Positions 35,740 through 44,251 of a stretch of 64,000 nt of DNA are shown here, in pieces; position 1 is the first letter of the stretch; the number at the start of each line of letters is the position of its first letter. The notes beneath the pieces are model-generated. The model saw only the letters and a program-made list of their open reading frames with translations, ran no database searches and was not told the DNA's origin. Source of the DNA: Bradyrhizobium quebecense (lineage in GTDB: Bacteria > Pseudomonadota > Alphaproteobacteria > Rhizobiales > Xanthobacteraceae); the NCBI RefSeq assembly GCF_013373795.3, contig NZ_CP088022.1, forward strand, positions 1,364,001-1,428,000, written 5' to 3'. The position numbers and the translations under genes are program-made.

Positions 35740-35756
35740 TGGCATACCAAATGCCA
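35740..35756. promoter_or_regulatory. GntR-type operator, site E2
   Basis: TGGCATACCAAATGCCA, full match, 25 bases before the acyl-CoA synthetase start and 82 bases from E1, so each of the two divergent promoters has its own copy. Confidence 0.7.
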
Positions 35757-35781
35757 CGAAATCTGTCCCAGGAGGAAGCCA

Positions 35782-37911
35782 ATGTCAAATTCGAAGGATG
35801 CGGTCCGCAAAATTCTCGATGCGGTCAGGGCCGACAAGCGCACGAGCCTCACCGCGCCCGAAGGCAAGGTGGTCTGCGACGCCTACGGCATTCCGGTGCC
35901 GAAGGAAGGCGTCGCCAAGTCGGCCGCCGAGGCCGCCCGGATCGCCACCGACATGGGCTTCCCGGTGGTGATGAAGATCGTCTCGCCCGACATCCTCCAC
36001 AAGACCGAGGCCGGCGGCGTCGTGGTCGGCGTCAAGAGCGCCGCGGACGCCGAGAAGAGCTACGAGACGATTCTGGCCAACGCCAAGAAGTACAAGGCCG
36101 ATGCCAAGATCGAGGGCATCCAGGTCCAGCAGATGCTGGGCGGCGGCACCGAGGTGATCGTCGGTTCGATCACCGATGGTTCGTTCGGCAAGCTGGTCGC
36201 CTTCGGCCTCGGCGGCGTGCTGGTCGAAATCCTCAAGGACATCACCTTCCGCCTCGCGCCCGCGACCAAGGACGATGCGCTGTCGATGCTCGACGGCATC
36301 CAGGCGCATGAGATGCTGAAGGGCGTCCGCGGCGGCGAGCCGGTCAACCGCGAGGCGCTCGCCGATGTCATCGTCAAGGTGTCGCAGCTGGTCAGCGATT
36401 TCCCCGAGATCGTCGAGCTCGACCTCAATCCGGTGTTCGCGACCAGCAAGAACGCGATCGCCGCCGACGTCCGAATCGTCGTCGACTTCGACTACAAGCC
36501 GCGTCCAGCCCCGCGCCCGACCGAGGAAATCGTCGCCGCAATGAGCCGCATCATGCAGCCGAAGGGCGTTGCGGTGATCGGCGCCTCCGCCGAGGACGGC
36601 AAGATCGGCAACTCCGTGATGAAGAACCTCATCAACGGCGGCTACAAGGGCGAGATCTATCCGATCCACCCGAAGGCCGAGGAGATCCTCGGCTACAAGG
36701 CCTACAAGAGCGTCAAGGACGTGCCCGGCGTGATCGACACGGCGGTGTTTGCGATCCCGGCGAAATTCGTCGCCGGCGCGCTCGTCGAATGCGGCGAGAA
36801 GAAAATCCCCGGCGCGGTGCTGATTCCCTCGGGCTTTGCCGAAGCCGGCGCGCCCGAATTGCAGGCCGAGATCGTCGAGGTCGGCAAGAAATACAACATC
36901 CGCCTGATGGGGCCGAACATCTACGGCTTCTACTATACCCCGGCCAACCTCTGCGCCACATTCTGCACCGCCTATGACGTCAAGGGCCACGCGGCGCTGT
37001 CGTCGCAGTCGGGCGGCATCGGCATGGCGATCATCGGCTTCTCGCGCTCGGCCAAGATGGGCGTGTCGGCGATCGTCGGCCTCGGCAACAAGTCCGACAT
37101 CGACGAGGACGATCTGCTCGCCTTCTTCGAGCAGGATCCCAACACCAATTTGATCGCACAGCACTGCGAGGACCTGAAGGACGGCCGTGCCTTCGCCGAG
37201 GCCGCCAAACGCGTCTCCAAGAAGAAGCCGGTGGTCGTGCTGAAGGCCGGCCGCACTTCGGCCGGCGCGAAAGCGGCGTCGTCGCACACCGGCGCGCTCG
37301 CCGGCAACGACAAGATCTACGAGGACGTGTTCAAGCAGTCCGGCGTGATCCGCGCGCGCTCGCTCCGGCAGCTGCTCGAGTTCGCCCGCGGCGTGCCGGT
37401 GCTGCCGACGCCGAAGGGCGAGAACGTCCTGATCATCACCGGCGCCGGCGGCTCCGGCGTGCTGCTCTCCGACTCTGTCGTCGACAACGGCCTGTCGCTG
37501 ATGCAGATGCCGCCGGATCTCGATGCGGCGTTCCGCAAGTTCATCCCGCCGTTCGGCGCGGCTGGAAATCCTGTGGATATCACCGGCGGCGAGCCGCCGA
37601 TCACCTACGTCAACACCGTGAAGCTCGGTCTCTCCGACGAGCGCATCCACGCGCTGATCCTCGGCTACTGGCACACCATCGTGACGCCGCCGATGGTGTT
37701 CGCGCGCAACATGGTCGAAGTGAAGAAGGAGATGGAGGCCAAGGGCTTCGTGAAGCCGATCGTCGCCTCGCTCGCCGGCGACGTCGAGGTCGAGGAAGCC
37801 GCCGAGTATCTCTACCAGAACGGCATTCCGGCCTACGCCTATTCGACCGAGCTGCCGGTCGAGGTGCTGGGCGCCAAGTACAAATGGGCCCGCGGCGCGG
37901 GACTGCTCTGA
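35782..37911 (+). CDS. NDP-forming acyl-CoA synthetase of the oxalate cluster
   Basis: A 709-residue fused acyl-CoA synthetase. The ATP-grasp domain comes first (about 10-235: GFPVVMKIVSPDILHKTEAG, VQQMLGGGTEVIVGSITDG, VELDLNPVFA), then the CoA-binding domain (about 250-380: PKGVAVIGASAEDGKIGNSV) and the succinyl-CoA-ligase-like domains (SSQSGGIGMAIIGFS, SSHTGALAGNDKIYEDVFKQ with the probable phospho-His). AGGAGG precedes ATG 35782. It faces gntR-oxc-frc and shares operator E2, so it probably makes the first CoA ester of oxalate or formate; the substrate is inference. Confidence 0.88.
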   Translation: MSNSKDAVRKILDAVRADKRTSLTAPEGKVVCDAYGIPVPKEGVAKSAAEAARIATDMGFPVVMKIVSPDILHKTEAGGVVVGVKSAADAEKSYETILANAKKYKADAKIEGIQVQQMLGGGTEVIVGSITDGSFGKLVAFGLGGVLVEILKDITFRLAPATKDDALSMLDGIQAHEMLKGVRGGEPVNREALADVIVKVSQLVSDFPEIVELDLNPVFATSKNAIAADVRIVVDFDYKPRPAPRPTEEIVAAMSRIMQPKGVAVIGASAEDGKIGNSVMKNLINGGYKGEIYPIHPKAEEILGYKAYKSVKDVPGVIDTAVFAIPAKFVAGALVECGEKKIPGAVLIPSGFAEAGAPELQAEIVEVGKKYNIRLMGPNIYGFYYTPANLCATFCTAYDVKGHAALSSQSGGIGMAIIGFSRSAKMGVSAIVGLGNKSDIDEDDLLAFFEQDPNTNLIAQHCEDLKDGRAFAEAAKRVSKKKPVVVLKAGRTSAGAKAASSHTGALAGNDKIYEDVFKQSGVIRARSLRQLLEFARGVPVLPTPKGENVLIITGAGGSGVLLSDSVVDNGLSLMQMPPDLDAAFRKFIPPFGAAGNPVDITGGEPPITYVNTVKLGLSDERIHALILGYWHTIVTPPMVFARNMVEVKKEMEAKGFVKPIVASLAGDVEVEEAAEYLYQNGIPAYAYSTELPVEVLGAKYKWARGAGLL

Positions 37912-37936
37912 TCGTCTGATCTGCCGAACACCAGAG

Positions 37937-37968
37937 GCCGCCTCGGACATTGTCCGGGGCGGCTTTTT
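37937..37968 (+). terminator. intrinsic terminator of the acyl-CoA synthetase gene
   Basis: GCCGCC-T-CGGACA pairs with TGTCCG-G-GGCGGC, followed by TTTTTA. Confidence 0.8.
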
Positions 37969-38150
37969 ATTGGGGCGCTCCCATCTGGGCCTTTGCCGGT
38001 GATGGAGGGGGAAGGGCGGCATCAGCCCGATCGTTCGGAATCAGCCCGGGCTTTCCTGCTCCGCCTTGCGCCGGTTCCGCGCGCCATCCCTTTTTTCTCG
38101 ACCGCGTCTTGCCCGTCAAGGCAGCTTGCCTTTCGCGACTGATGTGCTAC

Positions 38151-38160
38151 TGATATGTCA
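38151..38160. promoter_or_regulatory. shared TGATATGTCA motif, copy 1
   Basis: TGATATGTCA lies 22 bases before the fatty-acid-hydroxylase-like gene. The same ten bases occur at 43399-43408 before the MFS gene at the other end of this cluster. Candidate site for the GntR regulator encoded at 41042. Confidence 0.4.
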
Positions 38161-38182
38161 GATAATGACGGAGGACGCTGCG

Positions 38183-38980
38183 ATGGAGTTGGCTGCAACA
38201 GGGATGACCGACCGCCAGCGCAAATATCGCGCGACCTACCGCGAGCGCGTGGTGGGCTGGTACAATGGCTGGCTGCACGTCGTGCTGATCTACACGATCG
38301 GCTTCACGGCGCTGTACGTCTACCTGGCCAATGTGCACGACGTGAAATGGTGGGAATACCTCACCATTCCGGCGGTGTTCCTGATTGCGAATTTCTTCGA
38401 ATGGGCGGTGCATCGCTTCGTCATGCACCGGCCCTCGAACGTGCCCTTGCTGCGCGCGATCTACAGCCGCCACACCCTGATGCACCATCAGTTCTTCACC
38501 GAGGAGGAAATGCGCTTCGCCGACCATCACGACTGGCGCGTCACCTTCTTCCCGCCCTATGCGCTCGTCGTGTTCACCCTGATGTCGATCCCGCCGGCGA
38601 TCGTCGCCGGTCTCGTGATCTCGGCCAATACCGGCTGGCTGCTGATCACCACGACGACGTCGATGTACCTGATCTACGAATTCATGCACTTCTGCTGCCA
38701 CGTCGAGGAAAATGCCTTCGTGCGCAACATGCCGTTCGTCAACACCATCCGCCGGCATCATAGCGCCCATCACAACCAGTCGATCATGATGGAGCGGAAC
38801 ATGAACCTGACCTTTCCGGTGATGGACTATGTGTTCGGCACCTCCGATCTCAATCGCGGCCTGCTTGGCCACATCTTCAACGGCTACAGCACGCGCTATG
38901 TGAAGACCGACATGCGGCGCACGGCGCGGACGCCGCGGGTCGTGGTGAAGGAGCAATCGGTGCCGCATGCCGCAGCTTGA
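38183..38980 (+). CDS. fatty acid hydroxylase/sterol desaturase-family membrane protein
   Basis: A 265-residue protein starting MELAATGMTDRQRKYRATYR behind CGGAGG. Four or so membrane segments, and the di-iron histidine boxes of the family: EWAVHRFVMHR, SRHTLMHHQFF, EFMHFCCHVEE and IRRHHSAHHN. These enzymes hydroxylate or desaturate lipids with O2. Substrate unknown. The stop overlaps the next gene by 14 bases. Confidence 0.8.
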   Translation: MELAATGMTDRQRKYRATYRERVVGWYNGWLHVVLIYTIGFTALYVYLANVHDVKWWEYLTIPAVFLIANFFEWAVHRFVMHRPSNVPLLRAIYSRHTLMHHQFFTEEEMRFADHHDWRVTFFPPYALVVFTLMSIPPAIVAGLVISANTGWLLITTTTSMYLIYEFMHFCCHVEENAFVRNMPFVNTIRRHHSAHHNQSIMMERNMNLTFPVMDYVFGTSDLNRGLLGHIFNGYSTRYVKTDMRRTARTPRVVVKEQSVPHAAA

Positions 38981-39344
38981 ACCCAATCTCGCCGGCCTCG
39001 CCTGGTTCGGCCTGCTGTGGAGCGTGTGCTGCATCGGCTTCCTGCAGCTGGCCGGGATGTATCCGCTGCGCGGACGCGCCGTTCTGCCGGTGACGATGAC
39101 GACCGCATTATGGGCGATGTTGCTCGCCGGCACGCTGGCATTCGCCCTGATCGAGCTGCGCTGGACCACCGTCGTTGTGGTGGGCGGTGTGCTGTTCCTG
39201 TTCCTGCCTGGGCTGTTTCAAGCGCTGCCGGACTGGTGGCGCGACGGACGCGCGGGATTGCGGCTGTCCTGCTGCGCCATGATCGCGGCGCTGGCGCTGC
39301 TGGTCGGCGTGGCTGCACCGTCGTTTCACATCTGGATGACCTGA
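38967..39344 (+). CDS. hypothetical four-helix membrane protein
   Basis: A 125-residue protein, four membrane segments (LAWFGLLWSVCCIGFLQLAG, LPVTMTTALWAMLLAGTLAF, TVVVVGGVLFLFLPGLFQAL, LSCCAMIAALALLVGVAA). Overlaps the hydroxylase-like gene by 14 bases, so translated with it. No family recognised; possible partner of the hydroxylase. Confidence 0.6.
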   Translation: MPQLEPNLAGLAWFGLLWSVCCIGFLQLAGMYPLRGRAVLPVTMTTALWAMLLAGTLAFALIELRWTTVVVVGGVLFLFLPGLFQALPDWWRDGRAGLRLSCCAMIAALALLVGVAAPSFHIWMT

Positions 39345-39356
39345 AGGGAGGTCTCG

Positions 39357-39554
39357 ATGCCAAGCCACATCAAGCTCATGCTGTCGCTGGCGTGCCTCGC
39401 CACGGCGGCCTGCGGATATTTTTTCATGGTCTATCTCGGACAGCAGGGACCGAGCTACGCGGTCGCCTTCCTTGGCGTATTCGCCACGGTCGCGATGTGG
39501 ATCTTCCCCGAGGTCGTCAAGAAGGACCTCAAGATGCGTCCGCCGGGATCCTGA
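39357..39554 (+). CDS. small two-helix membrane protein
   Basis: A 65-residue protein starting MPSHIKLMLSLACLATAACG, membrane segments at 5-25 and 32-50, short basic tail. GGGAGG precedes the ATG. Third gene of the hydroxylase operon. Function unknown. Confidence 0.6.
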   Translation: MPSHIKLMLSLACLATAACGYFFMVYLGQQGPSYAVAFLGVFATVAMWIFPEVVKKDLKMRPPGS

Positions 39555-39582
39555 TATGATGCTGCAGCACAGGGAGACTCCG

Positions 39583-39891
39583 ATGGCGAGCTATGCCGGG
39601 GACCGCACCATCGACGGCATTTCCGTGCTGGTCGACGGCGAGCCGCTGTCACCGCATTACGACCAGCTTCGGCTCACCGAGCACGGCTTTGAATGGAGCT
39701 ACGAGGGGCCCGAGCCGGCACAACTGGCCTTCGCGCTGCTCTATGATCATCTGCACGACGCGGCCGCGGCGAAGGCGCTGTACGAGAGCTTCATGCGGCG
39801 CATCGTCGCCAATTTCGGCAATGAATGGGAGCTCTCCTCGGCCGATCTCGACGAGGCGGTCACGGCACTGCGATCCGGACGAACGGGCTGA
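39583..39891 (+). CDS. DUF6166-like small protein
   Basis: A 102-residue protein starting MASYAGDRTIDGISVLVDGE. The blocks YAGDRTIDG, LTEHGFEWSYEGPEPAQLAF, ALLYDHL and NFGNEWELSSADLDEAV look like the DUF6166 family as I remember it. CAGGGAGA precedes the start. No known role; lies in the operon between the membrane proteins and the alcohol dehydrogenase. Confidence 0.6.
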   Translation: MASYAGDRTIDGISVLVDGEPLSPHYDQLRLTEHGFEWSYEGPEPAQLAFALLYDHLHDAAAAKALYESFMRRIVANFGNEWELSSADLDEAVTALRSGRTG

Positions 39892-39927
39892 CCCCACGCG
39901 GATTTCTCCGCCGGAGAATTCTTTGAG

Positions 39928-41037
39928 ATGACCCTGACCTGTCGCGCGGCGGTGCTGCATCGAAGCGGAACGCCGCTCTCCATCGAGCGCATTTCGCTTG
40001 CTGCACCGATGCCGACCGACGTCGTGGTGAAGGTGCGTGCCGCGGGGCTCTGCCACACCGATCTGGAGGTAATCGACGGATCGCTGCGCTATCCCTTGCC
40101 GATGATCCTAGGGCACGAGGCGGCCGGCGTGGTCGAGCAGGTCGGCAGCGCGGTGCACGACGTGCGCGCCGGCGACCACGTGATCCTGTCCTGGAATCCG
40201 CATTGCGGGCACTGCTTTCACTGCGATCGCGCGCAGCCGATCCTGTGCGAGAGCTATCTCGCCAGGGGCGCGGAGGGCGTGCATTTCGACGGCGCGTCGA
40301 AGGCGCAGCTCGCGGGCGGCGGCAGCCTGGCCCACCTGATGTTCCTCGGCGCGTTCTCGGAATACCTCGTGCTGCCGGCGCAGCAGGCGATCGTCGTGCC
40401 CAGGGACATTCCGTTCGATCGTGCGTGCCTGATCGGCTGCGGCGTCATGACCGGCGTTGGGGCCGCGCTGAACGTCGCCGCCATCGGCCATGGCGATACC
40501 GTGATGGTCACCGGCTGCGGCGCGGTTGGGCTGGCAGCGGTGCAGGGCGCCCGGCTCGCTGGCGCCGGTGCGATCATCGCGGTCGACCTCGACGATGCAA
40601 AGCTTGCGCTGGCGCGGCAAGTCGGCGCGACGCAAGTCGTCAACGCGGCGCGCGAGGACCCGGTCCAGTTCGCCAAGGAGGCGACGCGCGGGCGGGGCGC
40701 CGACGTCATCCTCGAGGCGGCGGGCCATCCCAAGGCGTTTCGGCAGACCGCGGAGGCGGTGCGGCCGGGCGGCGAGGTGATCTGGCTCGGCAAGATCGAC
40801 GTCACGCAGGACGTGGGTTTCCGCTGGGGCGCGTTGATGGGGGAGAAGCGATTTCGCCGCTCGAGCTACGGCGGCGCGCGGCCACGGCGCGACTTCCCGT
40901 TGCTGGCGCAGGCCTATCTCGACGGCCAGCTCAAGCTCGACGAGCTGATCACCGGCCGCTGCAGCCTCGACGGCATCAATGACGGCTTCGAGGCGTTGCG
41001 GGGCGGCCGCTCGATCCGCACGGTCGTCGAACTTTGA
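39928..41037 (+). CDS. zinc-dependent alcohol dehydrogenase (MDR, class III-like)
   Basis: A 369-residue protein. Catalytic zinc: C-H in AAGLCHTDLEV, His in LGHEAAGVVEQVG, Cys in IGCGVMTGVGAA. Structural zinc: CGHCFHCDRAQPILCES with four Cys. Rossmann fold VMVTGCGAVGLAAVQGARLA, then VDLDDAKLALARQVGATQ suggests NAD preference (acidic D). Family members oxidise aryl or alkyl alcohols or S-hydroxymethyl-glutathione. It ends the plus-strand operon; a GntR gene converges 4 bases away. Confidence 0.88.
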   Translation: MTLTCRAAVLHRSGTPLSIERISLAAPMPTDVVVKVRAAGLCHTDLEVIDGSLRYPLPMILGHEAAGVVEQVGSAVHDVRAGDHVILSWNPHCGHCFHCDRAQPILCESYLARGAEGVHFDGASKAQLAGGGSLAHLMFLGAFSEYLVLPAQQAIVVPRDIPFDRACLIGCGVMTGVGAALNVAAIGHGDTVMVTGCGAVGLAAVQGARLAGAGAIIAVDLDDAKLALARQVGATQVVNAAREDPVQFAKEATRGRGADVILEAAGHPKAFRQTAEAVRPGGEVIWLGKIDVTQDVGFRWGALMGEKRFRRSSYGGARPRRDFPLLAQAYLDGQLKLDELITGRCSLDGINDGFEALRGGRSIRTVVEL

Positions 41038-41041
41038 GGGA

Positions 41042-41797
41042 TTACAGCGTCGAACGCGCAAAGCTTTCGATGTAGTCGATCAGGCTGTCGGAGGCCGCGC
41101 CGGCGGCGTCGACGCGGCGCTCCGCGACGGCTTCGGCGACGTCGGCATGCAGCCGCGCCGCGAGCGGCAGGTCGGCCGCCTCCTTGTAATGCTGGTACCA
41201 GAATCGGCGCGACAGGCCGTGCATCAGGCCCATGGCGCGGGTGGCGAACTCGTTGCGCGACGCGGCCGAGATCAATGTGTTGAACTGGTGATCCAGCCGC
41301 ATGAACAGCAGATCGTCGGATTTTTCCGCCGCGCGGCGCATGCCGGCGGCGATCTCGGAGAATTGCGCGCGCTGCTCGCTGGTGGCGCGCTCGGCGGCGC
41401 CGCGCGCCATCAGCCGTTCCAGCTCGCGGCGGACTTCGAGCAGGCGGAGCTGGGCCCGCAGGTCGATCTCGGACACCAGCACGCCGCGACGGGCCAGGAT
41501 GTTGACGAGGCCATCGCGCGACAGCCGCTGCAGCGCCTCGCGGATCGGGGTGCGGCCGATGTCGAGCCGCTTGGCGAGCACGAGCTCGGACAGCGCGGTG
41601 CCGGGCGGCAGTTGCAGCGTCACGATCAGCTCTTCCAGCTCGGCATAGGCGCGATCGGTGAGGGTGACGTCGCCTTGCGGGAGACGGGCCTGCGCGGCAG
41701 CGCGCGGCTTGGCGGCGGCGGACGATGGCCGCGCCGGCCGGCGGTTTCCTGCTGCGCGGGCGCGCACCGTGCTGGATCGCTTGTTCGAATCTGCCAT
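41042..41797 (-). CDS. GntR (FCD) regulator
   Basis: A 251-residue protein with a 40-residue basic, disordered N-terminus, then the winged helix (about 45-110: LAKRLDIGRTPIREALQRLS, LVNILARRGVLVSEID) and an FCD domain (DHQFNTLISAASRNEF, LHADVAEAVAERR). Probably regulates the alcohol dehydrogenase operon and/or the MFS gene next to it. A perfect palindrome CTGCTGTACAGCAG lies just upstream. Confidence 0.85.
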   Translation of the reverse strand: MADSNKRSSTVRARAAGNRRPARPSSAAAKPRAAAQARLPQGDVTLTDRAYAELEELIVTLQLPPGTALSELVLAKRLDIGRTPIREALQRLSRDGLVNILARRGVLVSEIDLRAQLRLLEVRRELERLMARGAAERATSEQRAQFSEIAAGMRRAAEKSDDLLFMRLDHQFNTLISAASRNEFATRAMGLMHGLSRRFWYQHYKEAADLPLAARLHADVAEAVAERRVDAAGAASDSLIDYIESFARSTL

Positions 41798-41811
41798 CGG
41801 GATCTTGAGTG

Positions 41812-41825
41812 CTGCTGTACAGCAG
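41812..41825. promoter_or_regulatory. perfect palindrome before the second GntR gene
   Basis: CTGCTGTACAGCAG, 14 bp, 15 bases before the GntR start; candidate autoregulatory operator. Confidence 0.5.
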
Positions 41826-41913
41826 ATATCTCACACGCCCCGCTGGCAGTGACAAGGCCGCTCGACGGGCGCTACACCGAATCCGGCCGCGTGCAGCGAA
41901 CAGCGGCGCATCA

Positions 41914-43326
41914 TCAGTGCGAAATGCTCTCCAGCGTCCGGCCGCGGGTTTCCTCGCCGAGCAACAGCACCGCCAGCGCCGCCACCACGAACGCGCCGGC
42001 GCCCAGCGCGAACACGCCGCTCTGCCCTGCCGCAGGCAGGATCACGCCGATCACATAGGGGCCGATCAGCGAACCGATTCGGCCGATCGCGGAGGCAAAA
42101 CCGGTTCCGGTGGCGCGGACATGGGTCGGGTACAGTTCAGGCGTATAGGCGTAGAGCGCCGACCACATGCCGAACAGGAAGAACTGCATGCAGAGGCCGG
42201 CAATGATGAGCTGGGTCTGGTCCGCCGCCGAGCCGTAGAAGTGGCAGGCGATCGCGCCGCAGAGCAGGTTCATCACCAGCGTCGCCTTTCGACCCCAGGA
42301 TTCGACGAGCCACGCCGAGACCAGGAAGCTGGGGATGCCCGCGAGCGAGATCAGGATGGTGTAGAACACCGACTTGGTGATCGGGAATCCCTTGGCCTGC
42401 AGCAGCGCGCCGAGCCAGGTGGTCAGACCGTAGAAGCCGAGCAGGGCGAAGAACCACAAGGTCCACAACATCGCGGTCCGCTTGGCGTAAATGCCCGAAA
42501 ACAGCGTCCTCAGGCCGGTCACTTCCGACGCGGGTGCGGCCGCCTGGCGCACCACCGGCGGCAGCTCCTTGCTGCCGAGACGATCGCGGACCCTGCTTTC
42601 GATGTCGCGCACGGTCGCTTCGGCCCGCTCGGAATAGCCGTGGGAAGCGAGCCAGCGCGGCGATTCCGGAACGTAGCGTCGCACCACGAGCACGAAGACG
42701 GCCGGGATCGCCTGCATGATGAAGACCCAGCGCCAGTCGGCGGCCTGCAGCACGAAGTAGGTCAACAGGCCCGACGCGATGAAGCCGAGCGGCCAGAACC
42801 CTTCGAGGAACGCGATGTAGCGGCCGCGGTTGCGGGCCGGCATGATCTCCGAGACCATCGACTGCGCGACAGGAAACTCCATGCCCATGCCGAAGCCGAG
42901 CAGTAGGCGGGAAGCGCCTAGCGCGGTCGCCGTCGTCGAGAGACCGCAGCACAGGCTGCCCAAGCCCCAGAAGATCATGCTGACCTGGAAGACGCGGGCG
43001 CGGCCGAAACGGTCGGCCAGCAGGCCCGCGGACGCGGCGCCTATGAACATGCCGAGGAAGCTCATGCTGGACAGCAGCCCGGCTTCCGCCGTCGACAGGC
43101 CGAAGGTCTGGCGGATCGAGCCGAGCACGAAAGTCAGCGCGGCCAGGTCCATGCTGTCGAAGAACCATGCGGTTGCGATGATACCGAAGATCCATCGCTG
43201 ATAGGAGGTCAGCGGCAGGCGTTCGAGCCGTGCCGCGATGTCGGCGACCTGCTGCGCCTGCGCGGTGCGCGCGACGGCGGCCGGAGCCCGGCTTCCGGCC
43301 GCTGCGGTGACGTCGGAAATGGTCAT
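41914..43326 (-). CDS. MFS transporter (aromatic acid/sugar-porter type)
   Basis: A 470-residue protein with twelve membrane segments, starting MTISDVTAAAGSRAPAAVAR behind GGGGAGG. Motif A GLLADRFGRARVFQVSM and its second copy AWLVESWGRKATLVMN, the IPAVFVLVVRRYVPESPRWL motif, and ELYPTHVRATGTGFASAIGR place it in the sugar porter/NiaP-AAHS group that moves organic acids or nicotinate. Substrate unknown. TGATATGTCA sits in its promoter. Confidence 0.85.
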   Translation of the reverse strand: MTISDVTAAAGSRAPAAVARTAQAQQVADIAARLERLPLTSYQRWIFGIIATAWFFDSMDLAALTFVLGSIRQTFGLSTAEAGLLSSMSFLGMFIGAASAGLLADRFGRARVFQVSMIFWGLGSLCCGLSTTATALGASRLLLGFGMGMEFPVAQSMVSEIMPARNRGRYIAFLEGFWPLGFIASGLLTYFVLQAADWRWVFIMQAIPAVFVLVVRRYVPESPRWLASHGYSERAEATVRDIESRVRDRLGSKELPPVVRQAAAPASEVTGLRTLFSGIYAKRTAMLWTLWFFALLGFYGLTTWLGALLQAKGFPITKSVFYTILISLAGIPSFLVSAWLVESWGRKATLVMNLLCGAIACHFYGSAADQTQLIIAGLCMQFFLFGMWSALYAYTPELYPTHVRATGTGFASAIGRIGSLIGPYVIGVILPAAGQSGVFALGAGAFVVAALAVLLLGEETRGRTLESISH

Positions 43327-43398
43327 TGCTGTCCTCCCCAGATGGACGTTGCCGGGCTCTTGTCGGCCCTGTTTCATAAAATGTCACACGGATAGCAG

Positions 43399-43408
43399 TG
43401 ATATGTCA
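43399..43408. promoter_or_regulatory. shared TGATATGTCA motif, copy 2
   Basis: Same ten bases as 38151-38160, 73 bases before the MFS gene. The surrounding AT-rich DNA suggests a promoter. Confidence 0.4.
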
Positions 43409-43466
43409 ATTGATGATCACGTGCGAACTGGCGGGAGCGAGCCGGCCTCCGCGCCGGACAGGGCCG

Positions 43467-43547
43467 GGGACAAATCGGCGCGCGGCGCGGGCCTGCTGTG
43501 ATCCGATCGACGTTCGATGCCGCTTCGGACATCTTCCGAAGCGGCAT
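43467..43547 (+). pseudogene. 3'-end relic of an NDP-forming acyl-CoA synthetase gene with its terminator
   Basis: GACAAATCGGCGCGCGGCGC followed by GGGCCTGCTGTGA translates to DKSARGAGLL-stop, close to the KYKWARGAGLL end of the intact gene (37911). A 13-bp perfect hairpin follows (43517-43529 with 43535-43547), in the place where the intact gene has its terminator. Only the last ten or so codons remain. It falls in a 365-base gap (43327-43691) with no other gene. Confidence 0.65.
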
Positions 43548-43691
43548 CAAAGCCCGGTTAACGGCATCCGAGAAATCGGGGCGTGTCCGATAATCCGGCT
43601 TTAATGGGGGCCGACTAAAGGTCTTTGGTTGCGACGTACCGGATGCCTGGAGGTATCCGATATTGGGTCCGGAGGAGGCGTTTTCCCCATC

Positions 43692-44099
43692 ATGTCAGTT
43701 CAGGTCGATTTGGATTTTGCGAGCGACGATCGCGCACGGGCGCAGATCGGCGCGGCGGTGAGCTATCTGCTCAGGGACGCGACCGGTGCCGCGCGTGAGC
43801 ATGCCGTCGAGATGATTGTCGAGATGGTGCGCGATGTCGCAAGCCGGCCGGCCGGTCTCGAAGCGGCGTCCCTTCAGCCGCTCATGAGCGGCGTCACCTA
43901 TCGGGATTTTGTGATCGATGCCTACCGGCGCGATGTCGATCGCTGGCGCGCGACCATCCGCCGGTCGAACGGCAAGAAGATCCGGATCGCGTCTCCGCCG
44001 TCGGTGCGCGACGAGGCAACGACGACAGCGGATGCGATCACCGCGGAGAAGGCCATCGAGTTCGCGAGGCGCGCGATCGATTTGGGCGAGGTGCTCTGA
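43692..44099 (+). CDS. hypothetical protein
   Basis: A 135-residue protein starting MSVQVDLDFASDDRARAQIG. Helical and acidic, with FVIDAYRRDVDRWRATIRRS and AEKAIEFARRAIDLGEVL. No family recognised, no signal peptide. A stronger ribosome binding site (GGAGGAGG) lies a little too far upstream of this ATG, so the start may be earlier. Same strand as the NYN gene. Confidence 0.5.
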   Translation: MSVQVDLDFASDDRARAQIGAAVSYLLRDATGAAREHAVEMIVEMVRDVASRPAGLEAASLQPLMSGVTYRDFVIDAYRRDVDRWRATIRRSNGKKIRIASPPSVRDEATTTADAITAEKAIEFARRAIDLGEVL

Positions 44100-44251
44100 C
44101 CACACCGCCCGAGGGTGCTTTCGCCGCGAAAGTCCCGGCGATGCCACCGACCCTATGCTTGGGACGCGCGATGTGCTCCGATGCGACGGCTGCGTCGGTT
44201 CCGGAGCCGTCAGCGGAATCTTGATCCATCCCATCCCAGCAGAGAGAAGCC

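Noticed and set aside
35785..38022. Very long open frame (745 codons) on the minus strand opposite the acyl-CoA synthetase
   Set aside because: It mirrors a clearly coding gene in GC-rich DNA; composition is Arg/Asp/Leu-rich without motifs. A codon-position artefact.
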